Below, piece by piece: positions 21,589 through 33,546 of a DNA stretch of 64,000 nt. Numbering within the stretch: the stretch's first letter is position 1; each line of letters starts with the position of its first letter. The notes under the pieces are model-generated. The model was not told the DNA's origin. It saw only the letters and a program-made list of their open reading frames with translations, and made no database searches. The DNA lies in contig NC_081552.1 in NCBI RefSeq assembly GCF_963082655.1, forward strand, positions 126,203,494 through 126,267,493. Reading direction: 5' to 3'. The stretch is from Stomoxys calcitrans (taxonomy: Eukaryota; Arthropoda; Insecta; Diptera; Muscidae). The translations under genes were made by a program, and so were the position numbers.

Positions 21589-22601
21589 TGTAGTTGTCCT
21601 CATCGCTCCGCCTATGCCAAGACAACATGTTCTTTGAACCTGTTGTATGGTCCTTATGTTGCACTTTTTCTCCATAGCAGTCCACCAAACTACTGAGGCG
21701 TAAGTAAGTATTGGTCTAATCACGCTCTCTACAGCCAGTGGACTATCCTAGGATTCAGGCCCCATTTCGAGCCTACGGCCTGTCTACATAGTGCCCAACA
21801 TCTGTGAGCCTTCTCAGTACGCTCCTGAATGTGATTTATATTTATGTCATTGGACACACAATTTATCCATCTGTTCCTTAGTTTATGATTTATCCTGTTT
21901 TTAAGGTCCGGGTCCACCCGGTACTGGTCTAAGGATTGGATCAGTGTGTCGCTCCGCACATTGTTAACAGCCCCTTCGATGTCAATGCATACCGGCAGTG
22001 TGTACGTTTTGCCATCGAATGATTCTTCTATTTTATGCACAACCTCGTGCAGGACAGTCTCCACCGAACTTCCCTTGACATAGGCATGCTGTTTGTATGT
22101 GAGCAGTTCGCTGAATATCATACTCTTTATCATGGTGTCCATAATACATTCCACGGTTTTGAGTAAAAAAAATGTAAGGCTTATGGGTCTGTAGGCCTTT
22201 GATGTCGCATAACTTACCTTGCCGGGCTTAGGCATAAACACCACCCTTGCCTCCTGCCAGGCTTTCGGAGTATATGAAAGTCCTAGGCACGCTGTGAAAA
22301 TTTTGGCCAGCGAGGCGCCAGATAGTCCGCCTCTTTCTGTAGTAACTCCGGAAATATTCCATCAGGTCCGAGTGACTTAAATGGTTTGAAGCTCCTCAAG
22401 GATTCCTTCACCATAAATTCCGTTGTTATAAACCTTCGATCAATGCCATAATTCCAAGATTCCGGTGTCTCCGTGGGTCCCTTCGTATCCTGTGGAAAAT
22501 GGGTTTTCAGCCAAAGCCTCAACATGTCCTCCGTTGTCTCTGCTCTCACCCCCACATCGCATGCTAAAGTTTCAGTTTTGACACGGGTTTTTGAAAGAAA
22601 C
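21589..22601 (-). pseudogene. LINE RT fragment with deleted catalytic core
   Basis: The minus strand encodes, from right to left, KSLGPDGIFPELLQKE, MPKPGKVSYATSKAYRPISL, ECIMDTMIK, HAYVKGSSVETVLHEVV and VCIDIEGAVNNV, then jumps to the RT/C-terminal part AHRCWALCRQAVGSKWGL and RPILTYASVVWWTAMEKK. The YxDD block between them is missing, so this is an internally deleted copy with frameshifts. The type resembles the Jockey/LOA group. It is cut on the right by HINE-A5 and on the left borders repeat C. Confidence 0.8.
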
Positions 22602-23351
22602 TTTTTATACCCTCCACCATAGGATGGGGGTATAATAATTTCGTCATTCTGTTTGTAACAACTCGAAGCATTCGTCTGAGACCCCATAAAGTATATATAC
22701 TCTTGATCATCGCGATATTTTATGTCGATCTAGCCTTGTCCGTCCGTCAGTCTGTCCGTCCGTCTGTCTGTCGAAAGCACGCTATCTTCCGAAGGAGTAA
22801 AGCTAGCCGATTGATATTTTACGCAAATACTTCTTATTAGTGTAGGTCGGTTGGTATTGTAAATGGGCTATATCGGTCCATGTCTTGATATAGTTGCCGT
22901 ATAAACCGATCTTGAGCCTTGAATTTTTGAGCCTCTAGAGTGCGCAATTCTTATCCGATTGGAATGAAATTTTGCACGACGTGTTTTGTTATGATATCCA
23001 ACAACTGTGCCCACTACGGTTCAAATCGGTCCATAACCTTATATAGCTGCCATATAAACGGATCTTGGGTCTTGACTTCTTGAGCCTCAAGAGTGCGCAG
23101 TTCTTATCCGATTGGAATGAAATCTTGCACGACGTGTTTCGTTACGATATCCAACAATTTTGCCAAGTATAGTTCAAATCCGTTCATAACCTGATATAGC
23201 TGTCATATAAACAGATCTGGAAACTTGGCTTCTTGAACTTCTAGAGGTCGCAATTCCTATCCGATTTGGTTGAAAATTTTCATGAAGTATTTTATGCTTT
23301 TTTTCAACAACTGTGTCAAATAAGGTTCAAATCGGTTCATAACCTGATATA

Positions 23352-24272
23352 TTGGGTTGCCTAAAAAGTAATTGCGGATTTTTTAAAAGAAAGTAAATGC
23401 ATTTTTAATCAAACTTAGAATGAACTTTAATCAAATATATAATTGCCATTTTGATCGATTACCTTTTGCCATCTTCCTGGCAAATTTAGTATTCCACGCT
23501 CATAGAACTTCTGGCCTTTATCTGCAAAAAACTGAACCAAGTGCGATTTTATAGCCTCATCATTGCCGAAAGTTTTACCATTTAAGGAGTTCTGCAAAGA
23601 TCGAAATAAATGGTAGTCTGATGGTGCAAGGTCAGGGCTATATGGTGGATGCATCAAAAGTTCCCAGCCAAGCTCACTCAGTTTTTGGCGAGTGACCGAA
23701 GATGTCTGCGGTCTAGCGTTGTCCTGGTGGAATATGACACCTTTACGATTGACCAATTCTGATCGCTTCTCCTTGATGGCTGTATTCAATTTGTCCAATT
23801 GTTGTCAGTAAACATCCGAATTAATCGTTTGGTTCCTTGGAACAGCTCAAAATATACCACACCCTTCCAATCCCACCATACAGACAGCATAACCTTCTTT
23901 TGGTGGATATCAGCCTTTGAAGTGGTTTGAGCTGGTTCACCATGCTTGGACCATGATCGTTTTCGAATAACGTTGTTGTAAACAATCCATTTTTCATCTC
24001 CAGCTATGATTCGTTTTAAAAACTGATCGAATTCATTGCGTTTAAAGTGCATATCACAAGCGTTGATTCGGTTTGTTAAATGAATTTCTTTCAATACATG
24101 TGGTACCCATATTAAAATTGACGCCAAACAAACAAATGTAAACAAAATTTCGCGCACTGTTTTTCTAAAGCAAGTTAAAAGTAACAGCTGATAACTGACA
24201 GAAGAAAGACTGCAATTACAGAGTCAAAAGCCGTTGAAAAAATTTGTCAACGCCGACTATATTACAACAAAA
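23352..24272 (-). mobile_element. mariner (921 bp) with degraded 5' TIR
   Basis: The left end TTGGGTTGCC is intact up to one change. The right end has lost the cccaa...gcgg part of its terminal repeat and reads only TTTTGTTGTAATATAG on the coding strand. TA flanks both ends (23,350-23,351 and 24,273-24,274). It has the same length and the same defect as the copy at 31,414-32,334. Confidence 0.9.
23427..24157 (-). pseudogene. mariner transposase, truncated and frameshifted
   Basis: Two overlapping frames (23,427-23,798 and 23,786-24,157) together hold the catalytic core: AGDEKW, HQDNARPQ and YSPDLAPSDYHLF, the D,D34D pattern of mariner. The second motif has PQ for the usual PH. The N-terminal ~120 residues (helix-turn-helix DNA-binding region) are absent, the frame entering at WVPHVLKEIHL. 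The product could not act as a normal transposase. Confidence 0.88.
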
Positions 24273-24939
24273 TAGCTGCCATATAAACCGATCTGGGTGC
24301 TTGACTTCTTGAGCCTCTAGAGGTCGCAATTATTATCCGATTTGCCTGAAATTATGTACTACGGATCCTCTCATGACCATCAACATACGTGTTTATTATG
24401 ATCTGAATCGGTCTATAGCCCGATACAGCTCCCATATAAATCGATCTCTCTATTTTACTTCTTGAGCCCCCTAAGGGCGCAATTCTTATTTGAATTGGCT
24501 GACATTTTACACAGGTCTCCAACATGTAATAATATAATAATAGCAGAGCAAATCTTTTCTTATATCCTTTTTTGCCTAAGAAGAGATGCCGGGAGAAGAA
24601 CTCGGCAAATGCGACCCATGGTGGAGGGTATGTAAGATTCGGCTCGGCCGAACTTAGCACGCTTTTACTTGTTTTTTCATAATTTCTTTAAACAGTTGTG
24701 GTGGGACTTTATTAATTGGTGTAGATCGTTAAATTACCGCTGCAGTAGTTTAAGGAAATCTTTCTTTATACTTTCTAATCTATCTTCGTGTTTTTGTACT
24801 ACTGTAGTCTGGACTTTTCATGGTGGTTTTATATCGTTTTACTGCCACTGCAATAGTTCAAAGTTATTTTTAATTGCATTTTTCAAGTTGTAGTGGATTT
24901 ATGCTTTCTGGTTTTAAACTGGAATGTTACACATACAAA

Positions 24940-25702
24940 ATGCCTGTTACACGAAGTAGTGACAAAAATGCAAATTTTGCCCATGAACATTCCACTAAGG
25001 AACAGGGGCAAACTTCTCACTTATCAATGAGTGCAGTCCGATTCAAGTTTTAAACTCAATGATAAGGGGCCTCCTTTTTATAGCCGAGTCCGAACGGCGT
25101 GCCGCAGTGCGACACCTCTTTCGAGAGAAGTTTTACATGGCATAGTACCTCACAAATGTTGCCTGCATTAGGAGGGGAAAACCACCGTTGAAAATTTTTT
25201 CTGATGGTCTCGCCAGGATTCGAACCCAGGCGTTCAGCGTCATAGGCGGACATGCTATCCTCTGCGCTACGGTGGCCTCCGAAGTAGTGACAGAAGTGCT
25301 AATATTAATGCATAACCAAATTCTTCTTATGTGATAGATTCTCATCTATCTACCACTACAACTCCTGAAAGCGAGCATAGAGGTAGGACTAGGAGTAGGA
25401 ATTTGCACACAGATCGTGCTAGGGCACCATCTACTAGTGGCAAGAGACGAAATAGAGTTGATGACAGTAGAATCCGTTTATTGGTTTCTGAATATATTTC
25501 TGAATTGCGTGGTGAGATTACATCGACTATTGCGAATGAACTCGAGAGATTAGTTCAGGGTTTAAATTTGAATATAAGTGACACTGCACCTAGTCAAAAC
25601 ACAAGTCCAGTGATAAGATCTGGATCAGTCAGAAATACAGGCCCAAACATATTACAAGACAGCCCTGAGAAAATTATGAATACAATCCGTATGAATACAA
25701 TA
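24940..25702 (+). pseudogene. gypsy-1 gag, N-terminal part (split by a SINE)
   Basis: A gag start codon ATG lies at 24,940-24,942. After nine codons the SINE interrupts, and the frame resumes at 25,293, with an in-frame stop shortly after and then an open frame to 25,702 (RVDDSRIRLLVSEYISEL, ELERLVQGLNLNIS). The segment is Arg- and Ser-rich, like matrix regions of insect gypsy Gags. It ends where HINE-A6 is inserted. Assignment rests on position and continuity with the Gag part after 27,031. Confidence 0.7.
24965..25280 (-). mobile_element. complete tRNA-derived SINE
   Basis: 316 bp on the minus strand. The head carries pol III promoter boxes: A box TAGCGCAGAGG (25,259-25,269) and B box GGTTCGAATCC (25,216-25,226). 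The body includes gaggtgtcgcactgcgg and cggactcggctataaaaag. A 12-bp duplication gaagtagtgaca flanks it (24,953-24,964 and 25,281-25,292). It is inserted near the start of the gypsy-1 gag. Confidence 0.92.
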
Positions 25703-27031
25703 GTATACCTCCCACCATAGGATTGGGGGTATACTAATTTCGTCATTCTGTTTGTAACTACTCGAAATATTCGTCTGAGACCCCATAAAGTATATATATT
25801 CTTGATAGTCGTGACATTTTATGTCGATCTAGCCATGTCCGTCCGTCTGTCCGTCCGTCTGTCTGTCGAAAGCACGCTATCTTCCGAAGGAGTAAAGCTA
25901 GCCGCTTGAAATTTTGCACCGATACTTCTTATTAGTGTAGGTCGGTTGGTATTGTAAATGGGCCATATCGGTCCATGTTTTGATATAGCTGCCATATAAA
26001 CCGATTTTGGGTCTTGACTTCTTGAGCCTCTAGAGTGTGCAATTCTTATCCGATTGGAATGAAATTTTGCACGACGTGTTTTGTTATGATATCCAACAAC
26101 TGTTCCATGTATGGTTTAAATCGGTTCATAACCTGATATAGCTGTCATATAAACCGATCTTGGGTCTTGACTTCTTGAGCCTCTAGAGGGCGCAATTCTT
26201 ATCCGATTTGAATGAATTTTGGCACGACGTGTTTTGTTATGATACCCAACAAATGTGTCCAGTATGGTTCAAGTCTGTCCATAACCTGATATAGCTGTCA
26301 CATAAACCGATCTGGGATCTTGACTTCTTGAGCCTTTAGAGGGCGCAATTCTTATCCGATTTGAATGAATTTTGGCACGACGTGTTTTGTTATGATATCC
26401 AACAAATGTGCCGAGTATGGTTCAAGTCTGTCCATAACCTGATATAGCTGTCATATGAACCGATCTTGGGTCTTGACTTCTTCAGACTCTAGAGTGCGCA
26501 ATTCTTATCCGATTTGGATGCATTTTTGCACGAAGTGTTTTGATATGATATCCAACAACTGTGCCAAGTACGGTTCAAATCGGTCCATAACCTGATATAG
26601 CTGTCACATAAACCGATCTGGGATCTTGACTTCTTGAGCCTGTAGAGGTCGCAATTCTTATCCGATTTGCCTGAAATTTTGTACGACGGATCATCTCACG
26701 ACTATCAACATACGTGTTTATTATGGTCTGAATCGGTCTATAGCCCGATACAGCTCCCGTATAAATCGATCTCTCTATTGTTCTTCTTGAGCCCCCAAAG
26801 GGCGCAATTCTTATTCGAATTGGCTGACATTTTACACAGGTCTCCAACATATAATTTAATTGTGGTCCAAACCGGACCCTTTCTTGATATTGCTCTAATA
26901 GCAAAGCAAATCTTTTCTTATATCCTGTTTTGCCTAAGAAGAGATGCCGGGAAAAGAACTCGATAAATGCGATCCATGGTGGAGGGTATATAAGATTCGG
27001 CCCGGCCGAACTTAGCACGCTTTTGCTTGTT
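25703..27031 (+). mobile_element. HINE-A6, full length
   Basis: It has the 5' repeat (gtatacctcccaccat), a GTCY tract (25,838-25,868), about six internal units, the 3' inverted repeat and palindrome (26,996-27,010), and the tail cttttgcttgtt. It sits in gypsy-1 gag. Confidence 0.9.
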
Positions 27032-27800
27032 CAGGCTATGATAAGTATATAGCTGTCGAAGAATTTATTTACAGGGTGAATATTATGTCCACTAATACCC
27101 TTAATGGCAATTCCGAATTACTGTGTAAGTATGTTCACATTCTGTTTGAGGACAAGGCATTGGAATGGTATTGGAGATGCCATCGTCAGAATGAAGTTGT
27201 AGAATGGACAGGATTGTGTGTATCGTTGAAAACGTAGTATAAGGACTGTTTCAAGGGCTTTGATCTGAAAGATGATATTCGACACTGGAGGCAGAGACAC
27301 TATGAGTCTTTTGACGAATTCTACGATTCCATAATGTCTATAGTCGATCGACTTCGGTTGCCCATGACAGATGAGGAACTGTGTAAAACTATGATACGCA
27401 ACCTTAGGTCGGAGATAAGGCACGAATTGTTGCATTTACAAATTTCTAGTGTTTCTCAACTTCGAAAAGTTTGTCACAGAGCTTCAAGCTGCAAATAAAT
27501 GGGGCCGTTATCGAAATAGAGGTCAATTAGCTGAAGTGGAAAGAAAAGCTTCAAGACAGCGACGATTCTGAAAAAGGTGATGTGATGGAAATCAACCGAG
27601 ATGTTTCTTGTTGCAATTACCGTGAAAGTGGCCATACATATAAATCTTGTCTGAAGGACAGAACAATTTTCTGCTATGGTTGTGGTCTGAGTGTTACTTA
27701 TCGGTCTACTTGTCCTAAATGCAGTGAGTCGGGAAATGTCAAGAGGGGTGTCCCTCACAACAAGAGAGGACATCCGTCACAATATCCAAAGAAATAGAAA
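27032..27800 (+). pseudogene. gypsy-1 gag, capsid and zinc-knuckle part
   Basis: The frames encode YIAVEEFIYRVNIMS, ALEWYWRCHRQN, a stop near 27,235, then HWRQRHYESFDEFYDSIM and LCKTMIRNLRSEIRHELL (retrotransposon gag family). This is followed by a knuckle pair (CCNYRESGHTYKSC and CYGCGLSVTYRSTCPKC) at 27,608-27,725. Frame changes lie around 27,480-27,560. The second knuckle has lost its normal His. Confidence 0.8.
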
Positions 27801-27949
27801 ACATATCTTCTTATTTAAATGCACAGCTTATACAAGACCCAGACGAGAAAGAAAATATTTTACTTACAACAACCGGCCCTACACATTCTTACTATAGAAA
27901 TGCAAGACTGAGACAAAATTCAAAGCGTATACAAACATATTGAAAAAGA

Positions 27950-28705
27950 TTGAAATCATTTAGAAAATTTACCATTGCATCTATAACTACAAAGGAGAAT
28001 GATACTAGACCATATATCCCTGTTACCAACGACAATAAACTATACTTTGCTTTATTAGACAGCAGGGCTAATAAGAGCGTTATTGGGGGTGATTTGTGTC
28101 ATAAGGTGCAACAGTTACAAGGATTCAAGAAAGCCAATGGAAACGTTAGGACAGCAGATGGCCAGAAGCAAAGTATATCTGGTATAGTTAACGTTGATTT
28201 TAAATTTCATAATCATGATTACAAATTTGAATTTTTAGTGATCGAATCAATAAGGCAAGACATTATATGTGGGATGGACTTTTGGAAGAAGTTCAACATT
28301 TCGATATCCATAATTGATGAAATTAGAGAAGTTCATAATACCGATTCAGATGAATTCATAGAGCTATCTTCGGAGCAGAAAAAGAAATTAGACGTGGTGG
28401 TCGAAATGTTCCCGAGTTCTGAGCGCGAAGGATTGGGTTGTACACATTTAATTGAGCATTCAGTCGATACTTGGGACTCAAAACCAATTAAGCAGAGATA
28501 TTACCTTATCTCGCCGGCCAGAGAAAAGATCTTGTGTACAGAAATTGACAGGATGTTGTCACTGGGTGTTATCGAAGAATGTCCCCAGTCACCATGGTCA
28601 TCACCTGGAGTACTAATAGTTAAGCGTGACAAAGTTCGGTTCTGCGTAGATAGCAGAAAACTTAACTCGGTTACAATTAAAGATTCATATCCCATCCCAA
28701 ATATA
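27950..28705 (+). pseudogene. gypsy-1 protease and start of RT
   Basis: An open frame with the protease motif LLDSRANKSVIGG, where the usual D-S/T-G has Arg in place of Gly, then ADGQKQSISGIV and IICGMDFWKKF. The RT begins at IKQRYYLISPAREK, MLSLGVIEECPQSPWSSP and VRFCVDSRKLN. The frame is cut at 28,705 by a mariner-derived MITE and continues in the same phase at 28,952. Confidence 0.85.
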
Positions 28706-28949
28706 TTGGGTTGCCCAAAAAGTAATTGCGGATTTTTCATATAGTCGGCGTTGATAAATTTTTTCACAGCTTGTGACTCTGTAATTGCATTCTTTCTTCT
28801 GTCAGTTATCAGCTGTTACTTTTAGCTTGCTTTAGAAAAAAAGTGTAAAAAAAGGTTATTTGATTAAAGTTCATTCTAAGTTTAAAGTTTAAGTTTAAAA
28901 ATGCATTTACTTTCTTTTAAAAAATCCGCAATTACTTTTTGGGCAACAA
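28706..28949 (+). mobile_element. mariner-derived MITE (244 bp)
   Basis: Both ends belong to the local mariner: it starts ttgggttgcccaaaaagtaa and ends ttactttttgggcaacaa, with TA at 28,704-28,705 and 28,950-28,951. The interior keeps only the first ~150 bp (gccgactat-type end) and the last ~90 bp, so the transposase is deleted. It adds 246 bp to gypsy-1, a multiple of three, but brings stops. Confidence 0.92.
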
Positions 28950-28951
28950 TA

Positions 28952-30265
28952 GAAGGAATTTTGTCGAGGTTGCCATCAGTTGAGTTCATCTCCAAGGTGG
29001 ACCTTACAGATGCGTTTTGGCAAATAAAGTTGGATGAGTCATCCAAGCCCAAAACAGCATTCACCATTCCCAACAGGCCATTGTACCAGTTCGCTAGAAT
29101 GCCATTCGGGTTGTGCAACGCAACGGATCAAGTCATTCCGTATAACATGAAATCTCACGTTTTCGTGTATTTAGACGATTTATTGACAATGTCTGAAAGT
29201 TTTGACGAACATATGCAGCACCTTCAAGAAGTAGCCTTACAATTTCGTAATGCTGGACTTAGCATAACTGTCAAGAAGAGTGTTTTCGCCAAAAGACATG
29301 TAAAATATTTAGGATACGTTGTGGGAGAAGGTTCACTGAGTGTTGACTCAGAAAAAGTAGGAGCTATCCTAAATTTTCAAACTCCAAATTCGGTACGCTC
29401 ATTAAGTCAGTTTTTGGGAATAACTGGTTGGTACCGACGTTTTATTGCTGATTTTTCTACTCTCACCTTTGCACTAACTGAGTTACTGTCGAAAAAGAAG
29501 TCTTTTAAATGGAACGAAAATGCTCAGAAATCTTTTGATTTATTAAAATCCAAATTGTGCCGAGCACCAGTTTTAGTCCATCCCAACTTTGCTAAGCCGT
29601 TTATATTGCAATCTGATGCAAATACGGTCGGTGTTGGCGCACTGTTGGCTCAAGAGGACGGAGATGGTAATGAAAGACCCATAGCTTACATGTCTCAAAA
29701 GTTAAATAAAGCCCAGCGAAACTATACCATAACGGAGCTAGAATGCTTAGCTGTAGTTCTTGCTGTTAAAAATCTTAGACCATACATAGAGGGGCATGAA
29801 TTCAAAGTTGTCACAGATCATGCCAGCCTTAAATGGCTCATGAGACAGAAAGATTTATTAGGACGATTGGCCAGATGGGCATTAAGATTACAGGGCTTTA
29901 ATTTCAATATCGAGCATAGACGTGGGAAAGACAACATAGTTCCAGATGCGTTGTCACGAAGTTTGGAAATCGAAGGCAATATTTCAGAAATTGAAGTAAG
30001 TCCAATGATAAATCTTGAATCGAACGCCTTTGATGAAAATGAATATTCCGAATTGAGGGATGAAGTAAAAAAATTTAATTATCCTGATTTTAAAGTTGTT
30101 AGCAAACTAATTTTTTTACTAAAAAAAAAAAAGTACAACAAACTCATTTATCGAAGAACGAAGTTTGACAGTATGGATGAAGATGATCATAGTTACGTTC
30201 TGAAGTTTTATATGCAGCCCATGATATTCCCAACTCTTCCCACTGTGGTATTGCCAAAACCATAG
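28952..30265 (+). pseudogene. gypsy-1 RT, RNase H and connection
   Basis: It contains KVDLTDAFWQIKLDE, FARMPFGLCNA, FVYLDDLL (the YxDD site is intact as YLDD, about 29,167), FLGITGWYRRFI, RNase H motifs SDANTVGVGALLAQ, YTITELECLAVV and VTDHASLKWLM, then GKDNIVPDALSR. A frame change near 30,215-30,268 separates it from the integrase zinc finger. A run of about 11 A at 30,121-30,132 is another likely slippage site. Confidence 0.88.
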
Positions 30266-30267
30266 AG

Positions 30268-30988
30268 ATGATTAGAAGATTTTTCTACTGGCCAAAGTTA
30301 ACGACTGATGTCAAAAGATATATTGAAAAATGTGATATTTGTAAAACATCTAAGACTACTGCTATGGACCTGCGACCTCACATGGGTAATATGGTAATAA
30401 CTGACAGGCCATTTCAGAGACTATATGTAGACATTATTGGTCCGTTTCCTCGAACACGTAATGGTAATATTGGTATTTTAATTGTGCTAGACCATTTCTC
30501 AAAATTTTCATTCCCGAAGCCTTTAAAGAAATTGGAAACCAAACCTTTTATCACGTATTTGAGGGATGAGATATTTACATGTTTTGGTGTGCCTGAGGTA
30601 CTGGTATCCGACAATGGTACCCAATTTAAAAGCAAAGACTTTGAAAAGTTTCTATCTGAGTTTGGTGTCCAGCACATGCGAACGGCAGTTAACAGTCCAC
30701 AGGCTAACGCGAGCGAGCGTGCAAATAGAACTGGTAACGCGGCTCTTCGGTCATATGTTAAGGATGATCATCGCCAGTGGGATATATATATACCAAGTGT
30801 GAATTGTGCCATTAGAAATACTATTCATCAGACGACCGGCAAGACACCCTATCAGATTGTTTTCGGACAGAAATGATAACTAACGGTGGGGATTTTAAAC
30901 TTTTGTGGAACCTAAAATTATTAGGGGAAAATGATTCAGAAATTCAGCGTGAGGATAAATTTACAATACTACGCGATAAAATAAAGAA
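30268..30988 (+). pseudogene. gypsy-1 integrase
   Basis: It contains RRFFYWPKLTTDVKRYIEKC and CDICKTSK (zinc finger), YVDIIGPF, VSDNGTQFKSKDF and SPQANASERANR, that is the D, D, E catalytic set. A stop at 30,874 ends the long frame; the next part (30,873-30,988) continues in another frame up to HINE-A7. Confidence 0.87.
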
Positions 30989-31413
30989 AACAAGTAAAAG
31001 CGTGCTAAGTTCGGCCGGGCCGAATCTTATATACCCTCCACCATGGATCGCATTTGTCGAGTTCTTATCCCGGCATCTCTTCTTAGGCAAAAAAGGGATA
31101 TAAGAAAAGATTTGCTCTGCTATTAGAGCGATATCAAGATATGGTGCGGTTAGCACCACAATTAAATTATATGGTGGAGATCTGTGTAAAATGTCAGCCA
31201 TTTCGTCAGCCTTTGGGGGCTCGAGAAGTAAAATAGAGGGATCGATTTATATGGGAGCTGTATCGGGCTATAGACCGATTCAGATCATAATAAACACGTA
31301 TGTTGATGGTCATGAGAGGATCCGTAGTACAAAATTTCAGGCAAATCGGATAATAATTGCGACCTCTAGAGGCTCAAGAAGGCAAGATCCCAGATCGGTT
31401 TATATGGCAGCTA

Positions 31414-32334
31414 TTGGGTTGTAATATAGTCGGCGTTGACAAATTTTTTCAACGGCTTGTGACTCTGTAATTGCATTCTTTCTTCTGTCAGTTATCAGCT
31501 GTTACTTTTAGCTTGCTTTAGAAAAAAAGTGCGCGAAATTTTGTTTACATTTGTTTGTTTGGCATCAATTTTAATATGGGTACCACATGTATTGAAAGAA
31601 ATTCATTTAACAAACCGAATCAACGCTTGTGATATGCACCTTAAACGCAATTAATTCGATCCGTTTTTAAAACGAATCATAACTGGAGATGAAAAATGGA
31701 TTGTTTACAACAACGTTAGTCGAAAACGATCATGGTCCAAGCATGGTGAACCAGCTCAAACCACTTCAAAGGCTGATATCCACCAAAAGAAGGTTATGCT
31801 GTCTGTTTGGTGGGATTGGAAGGGTGTGGTATATTTTGAGCTGTTCCAAGGAACCAAACGATTAATTCGGATGTTTACTGTCAACAATTGGACAAATTGA
31901 ATACAGCCATCAAGGAGAAGCGACCAGAATTGGTCAATCGTAAAGGTGTCATATTCCACCAGGACAACGCTAGACCGCACACATCTTTGGTCACTCGCCA
32001 AAAACTGAGTGAGCTTCGCTGGGAACTTTTGATACATCCACCATATAGCCCTGACCTTGCACCATCAGACTAACATTTATTTCGATCTTTGCAGAACTCC
32101 TTAAATGGTAAAACTTTCGGCAATGATGAGGCTATAAAATCGCACTTGGTTCAGTTTTTTGCAGATAAAGGACAGAAGTTCTATGAGCGTGGAATACTAA
32201 ATTTGCCAGGAAGATGGCAAAAGGTAATCGAACAAAATGGCAATTATATATTTGATTAAAGTTCATTCTAAGTTTTATTAAAAATGCATTTACTTTCTTT
32301 TAAAAAATCCGCAATTACTTTTCAGGCAACCCAA
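31414..32334 (+). mobile_element. mariner (921 bp) with degraded 5' TIR
   Basis: It starts ttgggttgtaatatag, lacking the cccaagaagtaattg part of the terminal repeat seen at 41,599, and ends cttttcaggcaacccaa. TA flanks it at 31,412-31,413 and 32,335-32,336. Length and defect equal those of 23,352-24,272. Confidence 0.9.
31594..32257 (+). pseudogene. mariner transposase, N-terminally truncated
   Basis: The catalytic region includes TGDEKW, HQDNARPHTS and YSPDLAPSD, followed by a stop (taa) where other copies read YHLF. Further frame changes are present at 31,650 (an in-frame taa) and about 31,850. It starts at the WVPH region, so the DNA-binding domain is absent. Confidence 0.87.
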
Positions 32335-33546
32335 TATATCAGGTTGTGAACCGATTTGAACCTTATTTGACACAGTTGTTGAAAGTAAGAATAAAATACT
32401 TCATGCAAATTTTCAACCAAATCGGATAGGAATTGCGACCTCTAGAAGCTGGGGAAGCCAAGTCCCCAGATCTGTTTATATGACAGCTATATCAGGTTAT
32501 GAACGGATTTGAACCACACTTTGCACAGTTGTTGGATATCATATCAGAACACTTCGTGCAAAAATGCATCCAAATCGGATAAGAATTGCGCACTCTAGAG
32601 GCTGAAGAAGTCAAGACCCAAGATCGGTTTATATGACAGCTATATCAGGCTATAGACCGATTTGAACCACAATTGGCACAGTTATTGGATATCATAACAA
32701 AACACGTGGTGCAAAATTTCATTCCAATCGGATAAGAATTGCGCACTCTAGAGGCTGAAGAAGTCAAGACCCAAGATCGGTTCATATGACAGCTATATCA
32801 GGTTATGAACCGATTTAAACCATACATGGAACAGTTGTTGGATATCATAACAAAACACGTCGTGCAAAATTTCATTCCAATCGGATAAGAATTGCGCACT
32901 CTAGAGGCTCAAGAAGTCAAGACCCAAGATCGGTTTATATGCCGGCTATATCAGATTATAGACCGATTTTAACAACATTTGGCACAGTTGTTGGATATCA
33001 AAACAAAACACGTCGTGCAGAATTTTATTCTAATCGGATAAGAATTGCGCACTCTGGAGGCTCAAGAAGTCAAGACCCAAGATCGGTTTATATGACAGCT
33101 ATATCAGGTTATGGACCGATTTGAACCATACTTGGCACAGGTGTTGAATATCATAACCAACCACGTCGTGCAAATTTTCATTCCAATCGGATAAGAATTG
33201 CGCACTCTAGAGGCTCAAGAATTCAAGACCCAAGATCGGTTATATAGCTGCCATATAGGCAGCTATATCGAAACATGGACCGATATGGCCCATTTACAAT
33301 ACCAACCGACCTACACTAATAAGAAGTACTTGTGCAAAATTGCAAGCGGCTAGCTTTACTCCTTCGGAAGTTAGCGTGCTTTCGACAGACGGACGGACAG
33401 GAGGACGGACATGGCTAGATCGACATAAAATATCGCGACGATTAAGAATATATATACTTTATGGGGTCTCAGACGAATATTTCAAGTAGTTACAAACAGA
33501 ATGACGAAATTAGTATACCCCCATCTTATGGTGGAGGGTATAAAAA

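Larger units (their letters stand above)
22602..24673 (+). mobile_element. HINE-A5 carrying a mariner
   Basis: The 5' part (22,602-23,351) has tttttataccctccaccat, a GTCY tract (22,738-22,774) and three internal units. The 3' part (24,273-24,673) has the last units, the inverted repeat, a palindrome ttcggctcggccgaa (24,638-24,652) and acttgtt. A mariner separates the two at a TA. Confidence 0.9.
30989..33546 (-). mobile_element. HINE-A7 carrying a mariner
   Basis: The reverse copy runs from caagtaaaagcg and the palindrome (31,010-31,024) to ggtggagggtataaaaa. About eight internal units are present and the GTCY tract (as GACR) lies at 33,386-33,410. A mariner at 31,414-32,334 interrupts it at the same TA as in HINE-A5. 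It is inserted in gypsy-1 integrase at an A-rich site. Confidence 0.9.

Noticed and set aside
25200..25280. tRNA gene on the minus strand (A and B boxes)
   Set aside because: It is the head of a SINE with body and target duplication; the cloverleaf is not a plausible functional tRNA.
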